DNA of 18,010 nucleotides, taken from the NCBI GenBank assembly GCA_900768515.1, contig CAAGDG010000179.1:1-18010 (forward strand), in the 5' to 3' direction. The DNA comes from Lentisphaeria bacterium (GTDB lineage: Bacteria > Verrucomicrobiota > Lentisphaeria > Victivallales > Victivallaceae). The notes beneath the pieces are model-generated. The model was not told the origin of the DNA, searched no databases, and worked only from the letters and a program-made list of their open reading frames with translations. This document shows, in pieces, positions 14,203-18,010 of the stretch. The translations under genes were made by a program, and so were the position numbers. Each line of letters starts with the position of its first letter. Positions within the stretch are counted from its first letter, which is position 1.

Positions 14203-15450
14203 TCAGCGGGGCAGATAATGGAACACCTGCTCAATGTCGCCCGCGCCGATCACGGCGAGCAGGAGCGCTCTGCCGGGGCAGGGTTCGAGCGCGGCGGCGG
14301 CGATCCCTTCCCAGGGCGGTTCGAGGTAGCGTGCGCCGGAAGCGGCGGCAAGTTCGCGGCCGCCGACCGGACCGGTTTCGCTCCAGGCGGCGAAAACCGG
14401 CGTCACGATTGCGGAATCGGCTTTTTGAAGTTCTTCGACAAAGCGGGGAAGATACTTTTCGAGCCGGGCGTAACGGTGGGGCTGGAAGAGCACCCGTAAA
14501 TGGCGGCCGGGGTAACGGTGGCGCAGCCAGTCGAGCGAACCGGCAAGTTCCGCCGGATGGTGGGCGTAATCCTCGACCACGGTCAGCCGGTCGGATTCGA
14601 ACCGGACCCGCATCCGGCGCGCCGCCCCGGCAAAGGTGTCAAGCGCACCCCACGCCTCCGCTTCGCCGACGCCGAATTCCACCGCCGCCCGCACCGCGAG
14701 CGTCGCATTCCATTTCTGGTAGCCGAACCAGCGGTCTCCGGGGCGTTCCGCCGCGGGGCGGTCGAGCCGCACCGCGCCGGGGTGGCCGGTGAAAAGGAGG
14801 TCGGGGAGGGGAGCCCCCCAGTAGAGCAGCCGGCGGCAGTTTTCGGCGAAAGTCCGGAAGTTGCGGTGGAGCGCCTCTTCACCGCCGACGCTCCAGCTGT
14901 GGTCGTCATCGACGTTCGGCACAATGCCGAGTTCCGGATGGATCAGGGTGTGGGTGCCGTCGGATTCATCCACCTCGGTGATGAAAAGATCGTCCCCCCG
15001 TCCCGCGTCGGCTCCGGGCGAACCATCCTGCATCGCAGCTCCGATCAGGAACCCGGGACGGCGGCCGCAGCGGGTCAGAATGTGGACCAGCATCGCAGTC
15101 ACGCTGGTTTTTCCGTGGGAACCGGAAACGGCGGCCGTCCGGCGGTAAGAGGCCGCGAGCCGGGCGAGGAATTCCCCTCGCCGCAGTTCGGGAATGCCGC
15201 GCCGGAGGGCCTCCCGCCGCTCCGGATTGTCGGACGCCACCGCCGAGGAGTAGACGACCAGCTCCGCATCCGGCGGCAGCTGCTCCGCCCGATGTCCGAT
15301 GTGGATGGTCGCTCCGGCGGCGGCGAGGCGGTCGGTCTTCGCGTTTCGTTCCCGGTCGGAACCGGAAACCGCCGCCCCTCGCTGCAGCATGATCGCAGCC
15401 AGCGGCGCCATGCCGGCACCGCCGATTCCAATGAAATGGAGCTTACGCAT
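14203..15450 (-). CDS. murC: UDP-N-acetylmuramate--L-alanine ligase (compact form)
   Basis: MurC adds L-alanine to UDP-MurNAc using ATP, the first step of peptide-stem synthesis in the cytoplasm. Visible elements, in order, are the N-terminal nucleotide-binding loop FIGIGGAGM (6-14), the ATP-binding P-loop SGSHGKTSVTAM (109-120), TEVDESDGT (158-166), PNVDDDHSWSVGG (178-190), EDYAHHP (293-299) and FQPHRYAR (322-329). At 415 residues it is short; E. coli MurC has 491. The shortage is mostly between the P-loop and EDYAHHP, where the usual GRHNxxNALAA segment is replaced by YQKWNATLAVRAA. The frame is intact. The ATG at 15450 is chosen because the FIGIGGAG loop normally lies near the N terminus; a longer frame to 15594 would run deep into the exporter gene. 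It overlaps that gene by 8 bases (ATGCGTAA), implying coupled translation. Mpl-type ligase is a less likely alternative. Confidence 0.88.
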   Translation of the reverse strand: MRKLHFIGIGGAGMAPLAAIMLQRGAAVSGSDRERNAKTDRLAAAGATIHIGHRAEQLPPDAELVVYSSAVASDNPERREALRRGIPELRRGEFLARLAASYRRTAAVSGSHGKTSVTAMLVHILTRCGRRPGFLIGAAMQDGSPGADAGRGDDLFITEVDESDGTHTLIHPELGIVPNVDDDHSWSVGGEEALHRNFRTFAENCRRLLYWGAPLPDLLFTGHPGAVRLDRPAAERPGDRWFGYQKWNATLAVRAAVEFGVGEAEAWGALDTFAGAARRMRVRFESDRLTVVEDYAHHPAELAGSLDWLRHRYPGRHLRVLFQPHRYARLEKYLPRFVEELQKADSAIVTPVFAAWSETGPVGGRELAAASGARYLEPPWEGIAAAALEPCPGRALLLAVIGAGDIEQVFHYLPR

Positions 15451-17479
15451 CAAGTTCAAACTGCGTGTTGTGAAGTTTCCGGTAAAGCCCGTTCCGAGCG
15501 AGAAGTTCCTCATGAGTGCCGGATTCGGCAATCCGCCCCTCCTTGAGCACGATGATGAGATCTGCGCTCCGGATGGTGCTGAGACGGTGGGCAATGGCGA
15601 AGACGGTCCGGTTGCTCATCACCCGGTTCAGCGCCTCCTGCACCAGCTTCTCGGTCACGGTGTCGAGCGCACTGGTCGCCTCGTCGAGGATCAGAATCGG
15701 CGGATTGCGGAGAATCGCCCGGGCGATCGCCACCCGCTGTTTCTCGCCGCCGGAAAGCTTGAAACCCTTCTCGCCCACCTCGGAGTCGTAACCGGAAGCG
15801 TGCCTGCCGTCCATGATGAAGTTGTGGGCGTTGGCAAGTTTTGCCGCCTCAATGATCTCCTCCCTGGTCGCCTCCGGACAGCCGTAGGCGATGTTGTTGG
15901 CGATGGTGTCGTTGAAGAGAATCGCATCCTGGGTAACCACTCCGATCATCTTCCGCAGCGAGGCGATATCGTAGTCGCGGACATCGACCCCGTCGATCCG
16001 CACTGCGCCGCCGGTGACATCGTAGAACCGGGCGATCAGGTTGGCGATGGTGGTCTTGCCGGAACCGGTTTCGCCGACGACCGCGACCATCTTCCCTTTC
16101 GGAATATCGAAGCTGATGTCGTTCAGGATTCTGCGGTCGTCATAGCTGAACTGCGCATGGTCGAGCGTGATCCGGTCGCGGAACTCGGTCAGCTTCTTCG
16201 CGTTCGGTTTCTCCGGCAGCCGGGTGTCGGTGTCGATCAGATTGAAATACCGGTCGGCCGCCGCCATCGATTTCTGCAGGGAGGAGACCACCTTCGCCAG
16301 GTCCTTGATCGGCTGGTAGGCCATGAAGGCCGGCGCCAGCAGCGCCGCCAGCTGGGTGATCGAAATCCCCTGGCTGTAGGAGAAGACCAGAAACACCAGC
16401 GTCGCGGCCACCGCGACCACCTCCATCGCAGGCGAGAGCAGCAGCTGCAGCCGCAGCGCACGGATCACCTGCTTGAAGTAGCGGCGGTTCTCCTCTTTGA
16501 AACGGACGATTTCAGCTTCCTCGGTATGATAGGTCTTGACCACCCGGATTCCGGTGAAGACCTCGTGCATCCGGGAGAAGACTTCGGCGATCCGGGCGAA
16601 ACTTTTCTTGTAGACCCGGCGGATCCTCCGCCCGAGGATGTGGATCGGAAGCACCACCAGCGGCACCCCGAAGAGCAGAATCACCATCAGCGAGTAACTG
16701 TCGTAGGTGCGGCAGGCGATCAGCACTGCCGCGAGGCAGGCGAAGATCTGAATCGGCGCGCAGGTCAGGTCGGCGATCGAATTCGAAACCGCGTTTTCGA
16801 TTGCCGAGGTATCGTTGGTGCAGCGGCTGATCAGGTGGCCGACGTCGATGTTTCCGTAAAAGCGGAGCGACTGGTTGGTCAGGTTGCGGAAGATTTCATC
16901 GCGGAGGTCCGCAACCACCTTTGCCCCCACCCAGCGGGTGCAGTAGTGGTTGATGTAGGTGGCGGCGTTCTTGACCGTCCAGGCCAGCACGAAGGCGATG
17001 ACGTAGATCAGAAAGATCTGCCACGCCACCCGGCCGTCGGCGCCGACCGCCTCGAATGAGAATTCGAAGGGCCACGTCACTTCGATGGTGCGGTTTTCAA
17101 CCCGGAGCGGAAGCCCGTACCGGTCGGCCGCGTTCCGCGCCTGTTCCAGAAGACGGGTCAGCTGCGGATCGTCGTCGGCGGGGTGGAGCGTCCGTTCGAT
17201 CGCCGCCAGCCGCTCCGCCTCGGAAGCGCCGGCGGAATCCACCGCCCGGAGCAGCTGCTCCGCCTGTGCCCGTTCCTGTCCGCCGGAAACCGCGCCGCCG
17301 GGATCGACCACCCCGACCAGCTGCGGGATCAGCAGCAGGCTGACCAGCAGCGAACCGCCCACCAGTACACCGGCGATGATGCCGATGGCGAGGCGGACCC
17401 GGTAGGGCCAGGCGTAATGCAGCAGCCGGAAATAGCTCTGAGCCTTGAACTCCCGCTCGTTTTCGGTAACACGTCCCAT
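15443..17479 (-). CDS. MsbA-like ABC exporter, fused permease and ATPase, with a large TM1-TM2 insert
   Basis: This 678-residue half-transporter fuses a six-helix membrane domain to an ATPase and should act as a homodimer in the inner membrane. The ATPase part shows Walker A GETGSGKT (469-476), Q-loop Gln517, signature LSGGEKQR (575-582), Walker B ILILDE with Glu600, and the switch histidine His631, so it should be active. The closest functional type is MsbA, which flips lipid A or other envelope lipids, but multidrug exporters look similar. Relatives are about 580 residues; the excess is a hydrophilic segment of about 95 residues (roughly 56-150) between TM1 and TM2, predicted on the periplasmic side. 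The gene follows the aminotransferase gene by 6 bases and overlaps murC by 8, placing it in an envelope-biogenesis unit. Its ribosome-binding site is weak, fitting coupled translation. Confidence 0.88.
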   Translation of the reverse strand: MGRVTENEREFKAQSYFRLLHYAWPYRVRLAIGIIAGVLVGGSLLVSLLLIPQLVGVVDPGGAVSGGQERAQAEQLLRAVDSAGASEAERLAAIERTLHPADDDPQLTRLLEQARNAADRYGLPLRVENRTIEVTWPFEFSFEAVGADGRVAWQIFLIYVIAFVLAWTVKNAATYINHYCTRWVGAKVVADLRDEIFRNLTNQSLRFYGNIDVGHLISRCTNDTSAIENAVSNSIADLTCAPIQIFACLAAVLIACRTYDSYSLMVILLFGVPLVVLPIHILGRRIRRVYKKSFARIAEVFSRMHEVFTGIRVVKTYHTEEAEIVRFKEENRRYFKQVIRALRLQLLLSPAMEVVAVAATLVFLVFSYSQGISITQLAALLAPAFMAYQPIKDLAKVVSSLQKSMAAADRYFNLIDTDTRLPEKPNAKKLTEFRDRITLDHAQFSYDDRRILNDISFDIPKGKMVAVVGETGSGKTTIANLIARFYDVTGGAVRIDGVDVRDYDIASLRKMIGVVTQDAILFNDTIANNIAYGCPEATREEIIEAAKLANAHNFIMDGRHASGYDSEVGEKGFKLSGGEKQRVAIARAILRNPPILILDEATSALDTVTEKLVQEALNRVMSNRTVFAIAHRLSTIRSADLIIVLKEGRIAESGTHEELLARNGLYRKLHNTQFELDA

Positions 17480-17485
17480 GAGGCT

Positions 17486-17977
17486 TTATTTCTTCAGGAA
17501 ATCGGCGATCGCACCGACCACCTCTTCGCGCTGCGCGCGGGTGGATTCGGGGTAGATCGGCAGGGCGAGAATCCGGCGGGAGGCCGCTTCGCTTGCCGGC
17601 ATGTCCCCCTCCTTGCCGCCGAGCGGGCGGAAGCAGGGCTGCAGATGCAGCGACAGCGGGTAGTAGACCGCGCAGCCGATTCCCTTCGACTGCAAATGGG
17701 CGCGCAGTTCGTCGCGCGTTCCCTCCGGCGTCAGGATGCAGAACTGATTGTAGATGTGGCGGACCGGATAGGCGGCCTCCTGCGGCAGCGTGATCTTCTC
17801 CGTCAGTCCGGCGGCCGCGAAGAGTTCGCGGTATTCGGCGGCGTTGTGCTGCCGGGCTTTGCTCCAGGCGTCCAGGTGAGGCAGCTTGATCGAGAGGACC
17901 GCCGCCTGCAGGGCGTCGAGCCGGAAGTTCCCGCCGACATACTCGTGCATGTAGGTTCCGCTCTGGCCGTGGTTGCG
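17486..17977 (-). CDS. DegT/DnrJ/EryC1/StrS sugar aminotransferase, C-terminal part
   Basis: This is the last 163 residues of a PLP-dependent aminotransferase that makes amino sugars for surface polysaccharides or lipid A decoration. Visible family blocks are RNHG at the left end of the fragment, GGNFRLDALQAAVLSIKL, CAVYYPLSLHLQPCF and LALPIYPES. The lysine that binds PLP lies upstream, beyond the contig end, so activity cannot be judged. The sugar substrate is not determinable; WbpE-, ArnB- and WecE-type enzymes all fit. A GTG at 17992 gives an apparently complete frame beginning MLFRS, but those five codons are sequencing adapter. Genuine sequence stops at 17977. The gene leads into the MsbA-like exporter (6-base gap) and then murC. 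Confidence 0.9.
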   Translation of the reverse strand, partial: RNHGQSGTYMHEYVGGNFRLDALQAAVLSIKLPHLDAWSKARQHNAAEYRELFAAAGLTEKITLPQEAAYPVRHIYNQFCILTPEGTRDELRAHLQSKGIGCAVYYPLSLHLQPCFRPLGGKEGDMPASEAASRRILALPIYPESTRAQREEVVGAIADFLKK

Positions 17978-18010
17978 AGATCGGAAGAGCACACGTCTGA
18001 ACTCCAGTCA
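17978..18010. other. Illumina TruSeq adapter sequence at contig end (artefact)
   Basis: All 33 bases match the standard TruSeq read-1 adapter, beginning AGATCGGAAGAGC and ending CTCCAGTCA, with no mismatch that I can find. This is assembly contamination, not genomic DNA. On the minus strand it supplies a false GTG start and the residues MLFRS to the aminotransferase fragment. Confidence 0.98.

Noticed and set aside
15451..15594. N-terminal extension of murC
   Set aside because: It would add 48 residues inside the exporter gene, with no ribosome-binding site, ahead of the FIGIGGAG loop that normally lies near the N terminus.
14500..17059. Two long plus-strand frames (14500-15546 and 15299-17059) opposite murC and the ABC exporter
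   Set aside because: They overlap each other and the conserved genes, and their Asp/Val/Gly/His-rich translations match nothing known to me.
1..18010. CRISPR arrays, tRNA or rRNA genes, transposases and attachment sites
   Set aside because: No regularly spaced repeats, cloverleaf-like sequences, transposase motifs or terminal inverted repeats were seen on either strand.

Overview
The window is GC-rich bacterial DNA, most likely a metagenomic contig from the Lentisphaerota (Victivallis-like) or a close PVC-group relative. The main pointers are a pseudopilin with an FTLIELL-type N terminus and an H-X9-DG motif, its linkage to large multi-domain glycoside hydrolases and a DUF6259-like protein, and an IclR regulator. 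This placement is inferred from gene content; the window has no rRNA marker. I see no tRNA, rRNA, CRISPR array or insertion sequence. No gene-free gap exceeds 300 bases: the two largest are 3360-3542 and 14027-14202. The last 33 bases (17978-18010) are Illumina TruSeq adapter, not genome.

Plus strand, 1-7039. The 3' part of an NADP-type isocitrate dehydrogenase gene (icd) ends in a hairpin. A tight three-gene unit follows: a PTS EIIA(Ntr-like)-CBS fusion, an ArsB/NhaD (SLC13-type) membrane permease and a GNAT acetyltransferase, closed by a second hairpin terminator. A second unit is pdxJ - murJ - pdxB, two steps of the DXP-dependent pyridoxal phosphate pathway flanking the lipid II flippase.

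Minus strand, 7027-14101. A near-consensus sigma-70-type promoter (TTGACT, 17-bp spacer, CATAAT) drives an IclR regulator. A pseudopilin, a secreted 1106-residue GH5-like glycoside hydrolase and a cytoplasmic DUF6259-like candidate glycosidase follow with little or no spacing. This looks like a small regulated glycan-use cassette in which a pseudopilin sits where other phyla often place a binding protein. Its last gene overlaps the end of pdxB tail-to-tail by 13 bp.

Minus strand, 14148-17977. An envelope unit reads: DegT/DnrJ/EryC1-type sugar aminotransferase (N terminus cut by the contig end), MsbA-like ABC exporter with a large insert between TM1 and TM2, and a compact MurC. It closes with a hairpin followed by a T-run, which separates it from the iclR promoter.

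The strongest unusual points are the IclR-pseudopilin-hydrolase cassette, the EIIA-CBS/permease pairing, the large loop inserts after TM1 in two membrane proteins, the short MurC, and the adapter contamination that creates a false start for the terminal gene.
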